A DNA stretch of 64,000 nucleotides, from positions 32,305,524-32,369,523 of the forward strand of contig NC_089725.1 of assembly GCF_035083965.1 (NCBI RefSeq). Reading direction: 5' to 3'. The first letter of the stretch is position 1. Each line of letters starts with the position of its first letter. Source of the DNA: Branchiostoma lanceolatum (taxonomy: Eukaryota; Chordata; Leptocardii; Amphioxiformes; Branchiostomatidae). Under the pieces are notes generated by a model. It did no database searches, was not told where the DNA came from, and saw only the letters and a program-made list of their open reading frames with translations. The translations under genes and the position numbers were made by a program. Below, in pieces: positions 10,801-23,200 of the stretch.

Positions 10801-13800
10801 AAAAGACGAAACCATACTCACCTCGTGACGATCCTGTAAGGAGAGACTTAGAAATAAGGAAGGTTCCACTCACCTTGAACTTGTAAGGAAACTTCCAGCC
10901 AGTCTCCAAGACCTTAATCTTACCTTGTGGCCGATCCAAGACGTTTGGTGATTCTTATACTTACCTGGGGTTATCAACATACTTACCTTTGTTCTTCAAA
11001 CCGAATACCCTACTACAGAATACCTGCACATCTTATCAAAACAACTGTAACAAGCAGACTGTAAGCAAGGGAAGCTATTCATCGTCTACAACAGTCTTAC
11101 TCACTACTTCTACTTCTCCAATGTCACCTCAGAATGAGCCTTATTCATCATTACATGTTTTAAGGCACACAATTATAACAATGTCTCCTAATAGTTGTAT
11201 GTCTGACATGGCATCAAATGGTGACAAGTTCGTCTCTGATGACATTTCAACTTATAAACGGCCACCAAAATGGCCAGACAAAACCCCAAGATGCTGCCTT
11301 GGCCTGATTTAGTATCAATTCAATAACACCAAATGAGTCCTCAATGCCCCACTTACATCAAGTCAGTTCTAGTCCATTCTTACTTAACCCCCTCTAACCC
11401 TTGAGATCCTCCTAATACATGACAGGTACTAGTGCCTTACAGCAGCATATAAATGCATAAGTAAAGTCCTTGGTTCTTCCGTTCCGTGGGGCCAGAGATA
11501 TCCGAGTCAATTGCCCTCTGCGTCCTGCGTTACTGCGTTCAGTAAGTCAATATGTAAACCAGTGGCGAAATCCTTGTGCATCCGTACGTGGGGCCTTGTT
11601 CCGGGTTGGCTGGGTGTACGTATAACCCAGGCATTACTGAGTACATGGGTGCTGTCCACACTGGGTGTTTGTAAAACCCAGGCATTACTGAAAACATGGG
11701 TGCTGTCCAGGATGGGTCTATGGAGTACCCAGGCATTACTGAGTACATGGGTGCTGTCCAGGATGGGTCTATGCAAGACCCAGGCATTACTGAGTACATG
11801 GGTGCTGTCCAGGATGGGTCTATGCAAGACCCAGGCATTACTGAGTACATGGGTGCTGTCCAGGATGGGTCTATGCAAGACCCAGGCATTACTGAGTACA
11901 TGGGAAACCAGAATGATTGCCTTCAGTGCCAGGGGCTCCAGAGTTACAGCCATAAACCATGTGTCTCTCTCAAAGCACTGTTCCACCACACGGGGCAGTA
12001 TCCCCCTCTTACTGTACTTAAACCCTTCTACGGGTTGTATTGCACTAAACCCTAAAGTAAGTACAGCTAGCTGTGAGGCATTGAGGATGATTTCAAGTAT
12101 GTTTCGGGGCAGCCGGGGCAGCACCCCGGAAAACCCCCCCTCCGCGCGACCCCCCTCTACCGTACCTGGTCCAGAATGAAGTTGCGCTTCTTGCGGCAGG
12201 CGATCTCGATGATCCTGTTCAGACACTTGGTGGCAGTCTGGATCAGGACGTCCCAGCGGCCCGCGTAGTTCCGCTTACGGGGCAGACCCATCACCTGCGG
12301 ATAAAAATTGTGTTTTTTATATATCAATACAGCAAATTCAGTTATCAAGTCCCATCGCATCCAAAAGAACTTTCGTAAGGCTACACCAAGTAATTTTTAT
12401 GGATGACGTCCGCGCGCGCATTGATTTTGGTCTGTTCCCAGAAAAAAAACAGAAATTCTGCTGCCTGTAACTATGACCAAAGAGTTCCTTTTTAATATAC
12501 AGGCCTGCAAAATCAATGGGATATGGAAAGAAACAGGACAGGACAACAACTGCTGTTCAACTTCAACTGATTTATTCAAATTATTGCTGTTTTCCTGAAG
12601 AATAAAATAATTGTTAGGTGTTACGTTGTGTTCTCTCATTCAATTTGTGTCCTAACATGCGTCGTCGACTATTATATTTCAAATCTAGGCATCTTGTTTT
12701 TTTCGGCCCTTCTTGTTTTTTGTTCGCGCTCTCGCATTAGATTTAGGGTCTCCAAAGGACGTCATCCATAAAAATTACTTGGTGTAGCCTAATCAATAAA
12801 AAGGGTAAAACAGCAAAGATTGTTTGCAAAGTTCGTGCCCCCAGCATCTTGAAGTTGTATTGTCAGCTTGCTGACATTTTTTCTGTTCTTTGAGATTGAT
12901 TTGAGGTCAGAAGATCTCTGAAAATGCTTCAGCTATGATGAAAAATAGGAACACCAGCAAGGCATGGAAAGTCTTATACGCACTCACTCTCTAATGACAC
13001 ACACTCTCTCTAATACACACAGTCATACACCAACACATCGCTGCATAATACCAACTGTGCTCTCTCTTCTGACCTTCATCTTGTCCATGATGTAGTTGGT
13101 CCCCAGGATGTTGTACTTCTTCTCCGGGTTCCCCTTCATGTGGCTCTCCGCCCAGTAAGTCTTCCCCGAGCCCGGAAGGCCCACCATCAACAGCATCTGT
13201 ACAGAACACAGGGCACATGACTCACTCCACACGCCCAGGGCTTCACACACACCCAGCCTGCCAACCCTGCCACCCAGCTCAGGAATACTCACACTTGTGC
13301 GTTTATACTCTAAGAATTCCGCTGTCTTAGATTCTTAGACTGAAGCGAGTTTGACTGTTTCCAGCTTTTAAGTAGCCCTTCGAGGTGAGTAAGAGGGTGC
13401 ACTGCTTTCTTAGTGGCTTAAGACAGTATAATTCGTCCAACGTTCTTGACCAAATAATCTTGCGAAAGAGTCAGGTAGGTTCTTAATTGACGCATGCTGC
13501 TGTTAGCTTTTCAGCAGTCCAGGTTTTTACATTCATTTCTTGTTGCTGTAAGTTTTAGGGGGAGGGGGGTTTGTCAAAGCTGCAGAAACGACAGAACGTG
13601 TACTGGTTGTTTTCTGGTAGTTACCTCCGGACCGGTTGACTCCCCCGCAGTCTACGGAAGACAAAGAGAACGGTTCAAGTTCACAGAAAACTGCCCGCCG
13701 ACGCCGGCCGGCACATCCACCGCTCGGGTTACCAACAAATTTCAGAAATGGACCTACTTTTTAGGTTTCGAGGAATGTGATTTTTGGAACACAAATTACA

Positions 13801-16800
13801 TTGTTTTTCCGTTTCCGTTTTTAAAAACTTTTTTTCCCTTTCCAACAAGGCTGGAAAACCTTGTGTACATTTCTGTACACTACAACAGTTAACATTATCT
13901 GTACAAAACTAAGTGGGAGTTGGAAGAGTTGAACCTGACAGCAGTACCTCTGCGTCTTTCTTGGCTTCCGGCCCCTTGGTGCCGCGCACTCTCTCCTCCA
14001 CGGCGATCTTCTCGATGAGCTCGAACCCTTCCTTCAGGGGGAACCAGGGCTCCTCCTGGAACAGGGAAACAGAAATAAACATGTCTTCTAGATAAACATG
14101 TCTTCAGAATGTCTGGGTATTCAGGTAACTCGCTTACCTTACAATTATAAAGTTTGCTTACACTTAACATCCACTGGGTGTGACAAAATAAACAGATGCT
14201 GTGTGACAGGAAAATTCTAACGCTTCTTTCAACAACTCAATCTACTTTGTGTAAAGTCAGGGACACAATGATAGACAGACACAAAAGCAGGCAAGCCCGA
14301 AATAATACAGACAGGCCTACAAGTGACAACGTAAGGACCAAGTGACCGATTTGATCACTTTTTGGTGGTCCCTTAGATGATTTTCCCATTGACGCAAGCA
14401 TTAAGAATGTCTGCAGTGACCACCTGTCCGCAAGGACCAGATTTCATCAGTTCACTGAGTGGTCTTCTAGGACAGTGTTGAGAGAGTACTCAGTCCCTCT
14501 GGGTAAAGAAAGATGTACATCTAACAGTAGACCATAAGACAACAGTAGGAATTGAATCTTTCAAATTCATCCCTTGATATTTACTCACCAGCTGACCGAA
14601 GTTGAACTCCACGGACTGGTTCTTACACAGGACGTGTGGGAAGAGGGCGCGGTCCTCCATGTCCTCCTCGATGACGAAGGCGTCCCCCTGGTCCTCGCCG
14701 TTCTTGGTGAAGGAGATGGTGGGCTGGTCTGTGGTGAAGTCCTGTGAGACACAATCATTTATTAAAGTTATAATCCTTTCCACACCTTTTCATGTATAGG
14801 GGCAGTGCCCATCTCCACATCTACAGCCCTTGCGCCACACAAGCTACTACAGCAGGGGGCTAGTCCACTGGTAGTGGTGTGTGTTCAACAGCAGTAAGTG
14901 CTGGTTGCTCAGAAGAGATGTGGTGTGTACGATTTTTCAGGTATGGCCTGACCAGGGATTGAACCCCTGACCGTCTGATTACACGACACAAACACTGTCA
15001 TTGCTCAGATCATCACACCTTACCAATAGCTGGATCTAAAGGTAGTTTATATCCAGACAGGGCGTACAGCTTACCACATAGCATCCCATCACGTCCCCGG
15101 CTCCAAACTTCTCTCCATAGTCGTTGAACTTGCAGGCCGTCGAGGATTTGGCCGTGCCGCCGTAACCATAGGAGAAGGGCTCCTCTCCTGGAGAAGGGAC
15201 AAACATCAGATAAATCCTGTTAATATTGGGTGCTGTTAATGTTGAAATGTCTGCAGCAGTTTCAGTTTTTGCAGTTTTGGATGTGGGCTCTCCACTTTGC
15301 ATTTACGACATCACGTGTCTACATTACATTTCTACCATACCACAGAGTTTTTCCAGCCGCAAACTCAAAACACTGTGAAAACGTTCTATCCCCTCCTGTT
15401 GTGAAATTAAGTCCTTACGAAAAATAATACATCTGCAGGACTTCTTGTGCTCTTAGCTTCTAACTGATCATATACTACAAAGGTCGTGTTAGACCAAAGA
15501 AATCCTGGATTGAGTGTGTTAAGAAGGACATTACAGAGTGCGGCCTCACCAACGTGGACCCGCTGGACAGAGCCGCTTGGAGGCGCTGTGTGAAGACTGG
15601 GTGACTGCTGCCTACCCGTGTCAAGGAACCCTGCAGCAGTATAATCTAATACTGGATACTACTACTACTACTATTGGTTGTGTTTGTTTACGGATTGTAA
15701 ACTTACCCAGCTGGACGCTTGAAAAGTCGATGGACCAGCCTACTCTGCTGACCACTGGGTCCGGCTCGTCCGTCGGGAGGTGCTTCACATCAAGGTCTTC
15801 CGTTATCTGACAGAAACAGAGGACACAAAAATCACACAACTGCCGACCAACACACAAGAAACACAGACTTCACCCAATTGCTACTACTGTACAAAACTTT
15901 ATTGCTAAAATAAACCTTGAGGATGTATCTGTGTTATAGGGCTCGAAATCATCACTTGTAGCACAGGCGACTGGGTCTACTGGTGCATAGGCACCCATGT
16001 GTTAGTGAGGACTCTTGCATAGAGCATGTTGATCCAAGTCCGTGCCATCTTAGGGATGTGGAGCATACTGGTGGTACTCCTCGACACTGACCTTGACTTC
16101 GAAGCAGGCCTTCCCGGCCTTGACGCCCCAGGTGGCGCGCGCCCCGGCCCACAGGAACGCAAACCCCTCCACGTTCAGCGGGTACCCCTTCAGACCGTCA
16201 CGGGAGATCTTGAAGTGCAGATCAGAGTTGTCTGCAGAAGGACACAAAAACAACATGTAAGACTCATCTTAGATGGGGCGGTTATAAATCTTCACACAAA
16301 GCCAAACATATAGTGTGACCACCTCTACAACAGGACCAGCCAACTACTTTTCCATGATCTTTTTCCCCATCGACACAAGCGATCCTGTCATAGCAACCAC
16401 CTTTCCACATGGACCTGATTCTTCTGTCCTGGGTGGTCTTCTTGAGCAGTTTAATGCATATTATCAACATATTTTCAAATCACAAGTGCAAAATCTTAAA
16501 TTTACATTTTCAACACCTCAACATGAAAATATCCTCCAGACACCATGGACAAATGTTTAACAGAACAGCCTACATTACCAGGAACACTGTGCTACTTACA
16601 GACACTTCTCTACTTAAGAGACTAACAAGGTTCTCACATTTATCGAGAGTGACCGTGTTCTCATCAATGTCGTCTTCCTCTTCCTCAACTGGTGGAGGGC
16701 GAGGAGCTCTGGAAGACAAAAATGAGAAATAAATCAACAGAACATTATACTGTACAACATCTGCTGGTACTGATCACTCATTCACTACTGTTTATCATCT

Positions 16801-19715
16801 ATCATTCCCGTCTTATGAGGCTTACTTGCACAAATATACCATGGCTGGATGACACGGTTGATAAGGCATTCAATAATACATCATGTAATTCTTCACAAGT
16901 GGATCACCGTACAACAGATTACATAACAGCTTTTCAAATATCATATCCAAGTCTTTATACCGAATCTACAAACTGCTAGCAGGAGCTTGTGCAACATTAT
17001 TCAGCCGGACAGAACATGAGCGAAAAGAAGAAGACATCAGACAGAATATAAGATGCCACCGCACCTGTAGTCGTCCCTGTCGTCCTGGTATTCCGCAGCG
17101 ACGGCCTGGTCCACCTCTCGCTTCCTCTTCCTCTCCTCGTAGCTCATCACCTTCTGCTCGCCTCCCGTTCCCGGTGGCGCCGGCTCCCCCTCCCCGTCTC
17201 CATCTCCGCCAGCCTCGTCACCCTCCATGTAGTCCTGGTCATCTTGGCCCTCTGTCCCCTCTTCTGTGCGGAACAGACGCAGGGTGAGAACGTTAGCGAT
17301 AAAACAGACTCCGGACCACTGTCACCGACAGACACGTAGAGCGGACCTTCCTCTCTGCAGACGTTCATGTAGCACCTGTGCCTTTAAGAACAGAGTTATT
17401 GAGACAGTGGCTAAGATGACAGACGCTGTTGTTTAGGACGTACATATAGGGTGGATATTGCACATGAGCCCACTGTACCTGTACCTGTGTGTGCTGGCTC
17501 GGGGGTCACCTCGGGTTCTGCCGACTCATCGTTATCGTTCGCGCTTGGTTCCTCTACGGGGGTTTCCGGTTCCGCAGTTGTTTCGGATTCCATGGGGGTT
17601 TCGGATTCCTGTTCCACAGGTGTTTCGGATTCCTGTTCCACGGGTGTTTCGGATTCCTGTTCCACGGGTGTTTCGGATTCCTGTTCCACAGGAATTTCCT
17701 GTGGAGCAGCCTCGGGTTCCGTTTCTTCCGTCTCGGCAGCATCTGAAGATGGGAGGCCACACAACACTCACTTTACTACTCGTGCACCCAATGGGAAATC
17801 AATGCGACCCTCTTCTTTTAGTAAGGGAAAGGTTAGCCATATTTTAGTGAGAGAACACATCAAAATAATAAATTAACATCATAAATATCTTATTCCTGGT
17901 CAGCATGCAACAAGAGCAACATGAGTTAGTAGCTTTTCTCTCAAATACTGGATACTACTCCTACTACAGTACACTTACAGTAAGACTTATCACAACATGT
18001 TCACTTCATAGAAAGACACTTCTTGCATTTGATTTATGCTGCCTCTTCTTCTTTCATCCCTCCTGACCTGAGATGTTATTACACATTGTGTGATGCTTTG
18101 AACTTTGTATACATTTCAACTTGCTGAGTTTGACCATGTGTGATGCTCTCATATCTTGGCAATTGCATTTGGTGTGTATATGGCGACACTTAGCATTAAA
18201 TATTAATGTCGAATGGGACAACTTTACTTTTATCCATTAGTTTAAGTGGCCGGATTTCATTTGTAGGATCCCGTGTATTAGCTAAATTGGGGATAACACT
18301 TAAAAGCAATCATTGCTGGAAGACAGCTTAAGCTACCGTTACTTATTTCTTTGACACATGATTGGACTCCTTATGTCATGTGGTTCTTACTTCTATAATG
18401 GATCTCACCATGTAGTAGTAGACATTCGAAAGTCTTGGAAAATGACTACCTAATACATCATCGATGGCATCTTCAACATACTACCTGGGAAACCGTGCAA
18501 GATTATTGAATTTTGCTCTTCCGTTTTCTATAAATATGCCATTACAGCTTGATGGAACATCGATCCATGAACTGACCCATTTCAAACACCACATGTTGTG
18601 ATATTGATTTTAGTGTCATGTGTATATATTATGACACTGTGTGATATTTACTTACAACGCAGCCCTCAAACTGTGTTTTCATCTGTTCATAATTACTACT
18701 TAGTAGTTTGCTGGTTAAATCTTTGACACAAAACAAACATCTACACTATCACGTCTTTTTTACTTTCTGTAATTATGTTAACCATTTTTCCCGACAGATG
18801 TTGTGTGTAGTTTTGGCTTAATTTCACAATCATCTACTCTTATTTTCTTACCATCCAAAAGAATGGACCAAACCCTAACCGATCCTGCCCCCCCTCCCCA
18901 TGGTGTTCACGCAGTGGACTGTGGCCCTTTGTTTGCGTGGTTCTACTTTCCATGTGCATGTGCTACTGTTATGCAAAATTGACTAGTCATCGGAGTAGGG
19001 AAAAGTGCAACACATATACTCAATACTACAATTTTTCTGACTTCATACGAACTTAAATTGCCTGTAATGAATCATATGGATCAGTTAGAGCAACCCCTGG
19101 TGCCTCTATGTTCCGGCTATCCCGGTGTTTGCGCCATGTGTTGTCTGGCCGCGTAGGTTGATTCTCCACGCCCGGCGCGCCAACCCAAGCCGGCTTTGTC
19201 CGCGTGGGGCGCAGACACCTCGCTTTGTCTGACTCCGAGCGATCCCTGGCTTCCAAACCTCACACACACCTCCACACAAACCGACACAAGGATCCGTTCC
19301 TACCTTCTCCCCACTGCTCCTGCGGCTCTTCCTCGGCGGGCGCCTGGGGTTCCTCCTGGAACTGCTCGACCTGCTCCTCCTCGGCGGTGGCGTCGGCAGG
19401 CTCCATGCTTTCTTCCTGGAGCGGTTCGGGCTCAGCGGCGGCCGGTTCTTCCTCCTCCTCCTCGTCCTCCTCTCCTCCGGGTTCTTCCTCGTCCTCCTCC
19501 GAGCCTTCCTCCGAGTCCTCCTCGGCTTCCTCTGCCTCCTCCACGTCCCCCTCCTCTCCCACAGCGCCCGGAGCAGACTCCAGAGAAGCCTCCACAGCCA
19601 GAGCCTCCTGCAAACGTTCCACAAGCTGAGCCTTCAGCCCCTTGGACTCCAGGCCGCGCGCGTCTAACTCGGCCTTCAGCTCGGCCACCTTCATCTTAGC
19701 CGGGTTCAGAGACAT
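4893..19715 (-). CDS. HNRNPU: Heterogeneous nuclear ribonucleoprotein U (SAP-SPRY-kinase-like-RGG), 948 aa, 19 exons
   Basis: Nuclear RNA- and DNA-binding scaffold protein (SAF-A family). Exons in transcript order, all phases agreeing: 19304-19715, 17485-17742, 17065-17263, 16638-16708, 16092-16231, 15707-15806, 15075-15187, 14589-14741, 13948-14055, 13074-13196, 12166-12294, 9632-9800, 9120-9281, 8065-8223, 7685-7780, 7140-7282, 6600-6656, 5563-5697, 4893-5012. Residues 1-40 form a SAP domain ([17 protein letters not shown]). An acidic region to about 290 holds a 4-fold EQESETPV repeat. SPRY spans about 313-482 ([34 protein letters not shown]). The kinase-like domain has Walker A GLPGSGKT at 524-531, followed by [15 protein letters not shown] and [15 protein letters not shown]. 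Residues 713-948 are RGG/GGY then Q/Y-rich. The start ATG precedes the SAP domain directly. HNRNPU versus HNRNPUL cannot be separated and may be pre-duplication. Confidence 0.93.
5427..5447 (-). other. HNRNPU: Candidate 21-nt cassette microexon of HNRNPU
   Basis: In the last intron, the minus strand has a pyrimidine-rich tract ending CTACAG, then 21 nt encoding YQQQYQQ, then CAG|GTCAGC. The sequence and donor duplicate the end of the 5563-5697 exon. Length is a multiple of three and phase is 0, so inclusion would add seven residues to the Q/Y-rich tail without shifting the frame. Use in transcripts is not shown. Confidence 0.4.
6225..6395 (+). repeat. Interspersed ~170-bp repeat, copy 1
   Basis: Contains gaccacct, a block around 'tactttttggtgatccctt', 'cccattcacacaagcatta', 'tgaccacctgtccacat' and 'gtggtcttct' in that order. 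The same blocks recur at 14320-14475 and 16305-16450, all inside HNRNPU introns. Class unknown. Confidence 0.5.
8569..9056. mobile_element. Non-autonomous hAT-like element with target-site duplication
   Basis: The element starts CAGGGTGCGAAATAC and ends with the exact reverse complement GTATTTCGCACCCTG, 488 bp apart. It is flanked by the direct repeat ATGTG at 8564-8568 and 9057-9061. CAGGG...GAAA-type termini suit hAT elements, although the 5-bp duplication is shorter than the usual 8 bp. No transposase frame is present. It lies in the HNRNPU intron between exons 8065-8223 and 9120-9281. Confidence 0.65.
11625..11905 (+). repeat. 51-bp minisatellite in HNRNPU intron
   Basis: The string cattactgag recurs every 51 bp (about 11631, 11682, 11733, 11784, 11835, 11886), within units reading 'catgggtgctgtccaggatg' and 'ggtctatgcaagacccagg'. 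Because 51 is a multiple of three, long open frames appear on both strands. These are artefacts of the repeat, not genes. Confidence 0.85.
12378..12790. mobile_element. TIR element with 34-bp perfect inverted repeats
   Basis: The 34-bp termini at 12378-12411 and 12757-12790 are exact reverse complements (outer ends AGGCTACACCAAGTAATT). The 413-bp body has no transposase. Internal sequence just inside the left end (gatgacgtccgcgcgc) resembles a second, decayed copy near 35979. It sits in the HNRNPU intron between exons 12166-12294 and 13074-13196. Superfamily and target duplication are not determined. Confidence 0.65.
14320..14475 (+). repeat. Interspersed ~170-bp repeat, copy 2
   Basis: Same ordered blocks as the copy at 6225-6395 (tttttggtggtccctta, cccattgacgcaagcatta, gtgaccacctgtccgcaag, gtggtcttct). 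Intronic in HNRNPU. Confidence 0.5.
14820..15010 (-). mobile_element. tRNA-derived SINE-like sequence
   Basis: The minus strand carries GGGTTCAATCCC, a good RNA polymerase III B box in a tRNA T-arm-like context (tcaggggttcaatccctggt). No convincing acceptor stem or A box was found, so it is read as a SINE remnant rather than a tRNA gene. Confidence 0.35.
16305..16450 (+). repeat. Interspersed ~170-bp repeat, copy 3
   Basis: Diverged copy with gtgtgaccacct, actacttttccatgatc, catcgacacaagcga, caaccacctttccacat and gtggtcttct in the same order as the copies at 6225 and 14320. Intronic in HNRNPU. Confidence 0.45.
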
Positions 19716-20256
19716 GCTGGGACACACTCGGACACTATCACAAACTAAAAATGGGCAGAATCGGTACAAAACACGCAAATCGGACGCCAAATTTCGAAAA
19801 TATAAGTCTGCCCGTCTGCGCCGCGTGACCAGAATGTGCAACAAGAAGCCGAGAAAATGGCGGATGGCAGCGTGATTACCCCCTGCGAAGAACTTAATTG
19901 CTGTTTCGCGCCTTTTGATTGGTCGATTTTGCCGCGTCAAATCACGTGGTCCTACAGTAGGCCAATCACGTTTCGCGTTAAACCTAGGAGATAATTAGGG
20001 TAAGATGGGAAGGCTCGTAGATGGAAAGGACCGTCTGGAGTCAAATTACACAAACACAAATCGATGCAAAATCATGCAGACGTCTTCAAGACGTTGTAAC
20101 ATCCCTGAGACGGACTTACCTGAGCAGTAAGACGTCTTGGCGAGCTTCCCGCTCAACTGCGCGGCTCACGGCAAAAATTCCTCCGGAAAAAACTCGGCCA
20201 CGCGGTGCATGATGGGGAGGGAATGTCGTAGTGTAGGTAACGTCACTGTAAACAAC
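19716..20256. promoter_or_regulatory. Shared divergent promoter of HNRNPU (-) and EFCAB2 (+)
   Basis: The 541 bp between the two start codons are CpG-rich and lack an obvious TATA box. Visible sites are ATTGG (inverted CCAAT) at 19918-19922, CACGTG at 19943-19948, CCAAT at 19962-19966, and AAAATGGCGG (YY1-like) near 19855. A second ATGGCGG forms the EFCAB2 start itself. Transcription start sites cannot be placed from sequence. Confidence 0.6.
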
Positions 20257-23200
20257 ATGGCGGACACGGGCGACAAGGAGGGCGCGAGCGCAGGTAAACA
20301 GGGCAGATCTTGGCGTTTTGTAGAGTTGTCGTGCGTTTTGTGAACGCGTATAAGTAGGACAGGGTCTAAAGCAGGTATTGGCGTATTTACTTCACCAGAT
20401 TTCGCAAGAATATTGGGTTAAAACTATCGTTTCTCCGGCGCTACTTGACGTTGCCAAAACAAAATCATGCAAATTTGCGTCAGTGATTTATTCACACAGA
20501 CCCTCCGACCAGCTGACAGTCCTTATTGCTTAGTAATCATGATAAAACACCGGACACTTACCAGGGAAGCAGCCATCGGAACACGGTGCGATATAGCTAG
20601 CCACCTTCGCCAGACTGTTACGCTGAATTCCTCAGTGCAGTTGTACCGGTTTGCACTCAGCAAAGTTCTCTAGATCTATAAATAACCACCTTGCACATAT
20701 ATAGGACAGGTCTGCCCAGACACAAACACTGACTCTCTTTGTTCAAAAGTAGGTTGATTTGGTCAGTGACCCTCTCAAAGCTGCATTGGAATGTATTTAG
20801 ACTTCTTGGTGAATATACAGTACAGTACAGATGTCAGGTGACTTCTGTATTGGTTTATATTGTGGTGTCTTAGTCTTTAATACATAATTTCTATTGTGCC
20901 ATGGCCATGGTTGACATTTGAGTTACATGTAATTACATTTTCCTAACTTCAAAAGTCATTTCAGATCAACAGTGTCCAGTGTTTTAACACAGGGATGACA
21001 TCAACAACTGACTTCGCTCCAGAGTTTACTGTGTCTTTAACAAAGTCAACACTTGAACCTTACACTCTTCATGATTGAATCACACAGTCACGTTTCATCT
21101 GTTCTTACAGACACATTGCTAGCGGACATTCAGAAGAAAATTACAGAAGCGTTTGACATCTTTGACCACGAATCCAACAAGACAGTAGACGTCAGGTAAG
21201 GCATCTTGGAACTTATCAGTATCAAAATGACTTATGTCTACTATGCTATAGAACAGTAAATCTCTGAATCTAAGAAAGTGATCTCCAGATCTTATCCAAT
21301 TGAACACTTCAAGAGGCTGAATTGTCTTTAATTGTTTACCTTGATGTCTAACTTTCATCAACGTTGTAAATTATTTCCCCTCTTTGAATATCAATGTTGC
21401 AATCAGTATTGAAGTGAGTTTTTTGACAACTTATCTTTTTATCAGTAGTTCTGTACATGTCTGCAGTGGTGATACTACTTCATGTACATACTATTAGATA
21501 CATGCAAGCAAGGACATTTTCTATATACATGTAATGTCCTTTATGCAAGGAAACAGGTGGAATATCGGCCAAGTGTGTGAATGAAGGGAGGTGACTGATA
21601 ATGTGTGCTTGTGTTTTTCCTGCAGAGAAATTGGGACCATCATCAGATCGCTGGGGTGCTGTCCCACGGAAGGTGAACTGCACGACATGTTAGCAGAGGT
21701 CAGTAGCCTGGGATCCAGACTTGTTAAGTTTCAGCTGTCTACAGTAGTCTGAAATCAAGGCTAGTTATCTCCATGAAAAATGGAGATATTGTTTTGGGTG
21801 TGTCTGTGTGTGTGTTTGTCTGTCTGTTTGTGTTTCCGCACTACTGTAGTCAGCATAACTCAAGAACCTCTTGATGGATTACGATGATATTTGGTATATG
21901 TGGGCAGGTGTTGTGAAGCCGAAGTTCAAGGTCAATTTTGGGCCCCCTGTTATGTGACCTTGGTACTGCAGTAGAAATTCAATTTTTGTATCTTTTGACC
22001 TGGACGTGCTGTGGTCTTGATTTTTGGGTGGCAGATAGCTTGTGATGTAATAAAGAAGTGGTGTAGGTTTGGGCCCCCTAGCAGCTTCCTCTGGAACTGC
22101 AGGGGCGTTTTTGTAAAAATCTTCTAAGGAGAATAACTGAACAAAGGAACGATGGATTTCCATGATATTTAGTATGCAAGTAGCTTAGACAGAGATGTAC
22201 ACAATGAAGTGCAAATTATGCTAATAGGGACTTAATTTGCATAGCTAATGAGGAAAATCTATATGTGCAGTGTTTTCCATTATAAGACTCAAATACATGT
22301 ACCTTATGTAGTTTATGGGAAGGGGATCATCAACAGATACCAATTATGCAAATAATTTCCTAATTTGCATAATTAATGCAAAACACCGTATCTCATCTAA
22401 ATTGGAAAATTATAGGACTGTCAATATGATACTTAGTATGCAGGTAGCTTAGACAGAGATATACATAATGAAGTGCATATTATGCTTATTGTGACTTAAT
22501 TTGCATAGCTAATGAGGAAAATCTATATTTGAAGTGTTTTTCATTATCAGACTCAAATGCATGTAACATGTGTAGTTTATGGAAAGTATGAATTAATTTG
22601 CATCAACAGATACCAATTATGCAAATAAATTCCTAATTTGCATAATTAATGCAAAAACACCATAATTCATCTAATTGGAAAATTATACGACTGTCAATAT
22701 TGCAACATATGTAAGTTAGATAAAGGTGTTTATGACCAAGCATATATTATGCAATTGTGTAAGTCATTTGCATGAATAGAATTGTTCATGGAGATATGAG
22801 GTCGTGGAACTCTTGTTAATCTTGAGTTGTCTACAGTAGTCTGAAATCAAGGCTAGTTAATCTTGAGTTGTCTACAGTAGTCTGAAATCAAGGCTAGTTA
22901 TCTCCATGAAAAATGGAGATATTGTTTTGGGTGTGTCTGTGTGTCTGTTTGTCTGTTTGTCTGTTTGTGTTTCCGGACTACTGTAGTCAGCATAACTCAA
23001 GAACCTCTTGATGGATTGCGATGATATTTGGTATGTGGGCAGGTGTTGTGAAGCCGAAATTCAAGGTCGATTTTTGGCCCCCTGGTACTTGGTACTGCAG
23101 CAGAAATTCCATTTTTGTATCTCTTGACTTGGACGTGCTATGGTATTGATTTTTGGGTGGCAGATAGCTTGTGGTGTAATGAAGACGTGGTGTTGGTTTG

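Noticed and set aside
11507-12226. Overlapping long frames on both strands (up to 239 codons) in the HNRNPU intron
   Set aside because: They consist mostly of a 51-bp minisatellite whose unit is a multiple of three. No family motif.
19106-19699. Plus- and minus-strand Arg/Pro/Ser-rich frames over HNRNPU exon 1
   Set aside because: They are mirror readings of the GAG/GAA-rich acidic coding exon.
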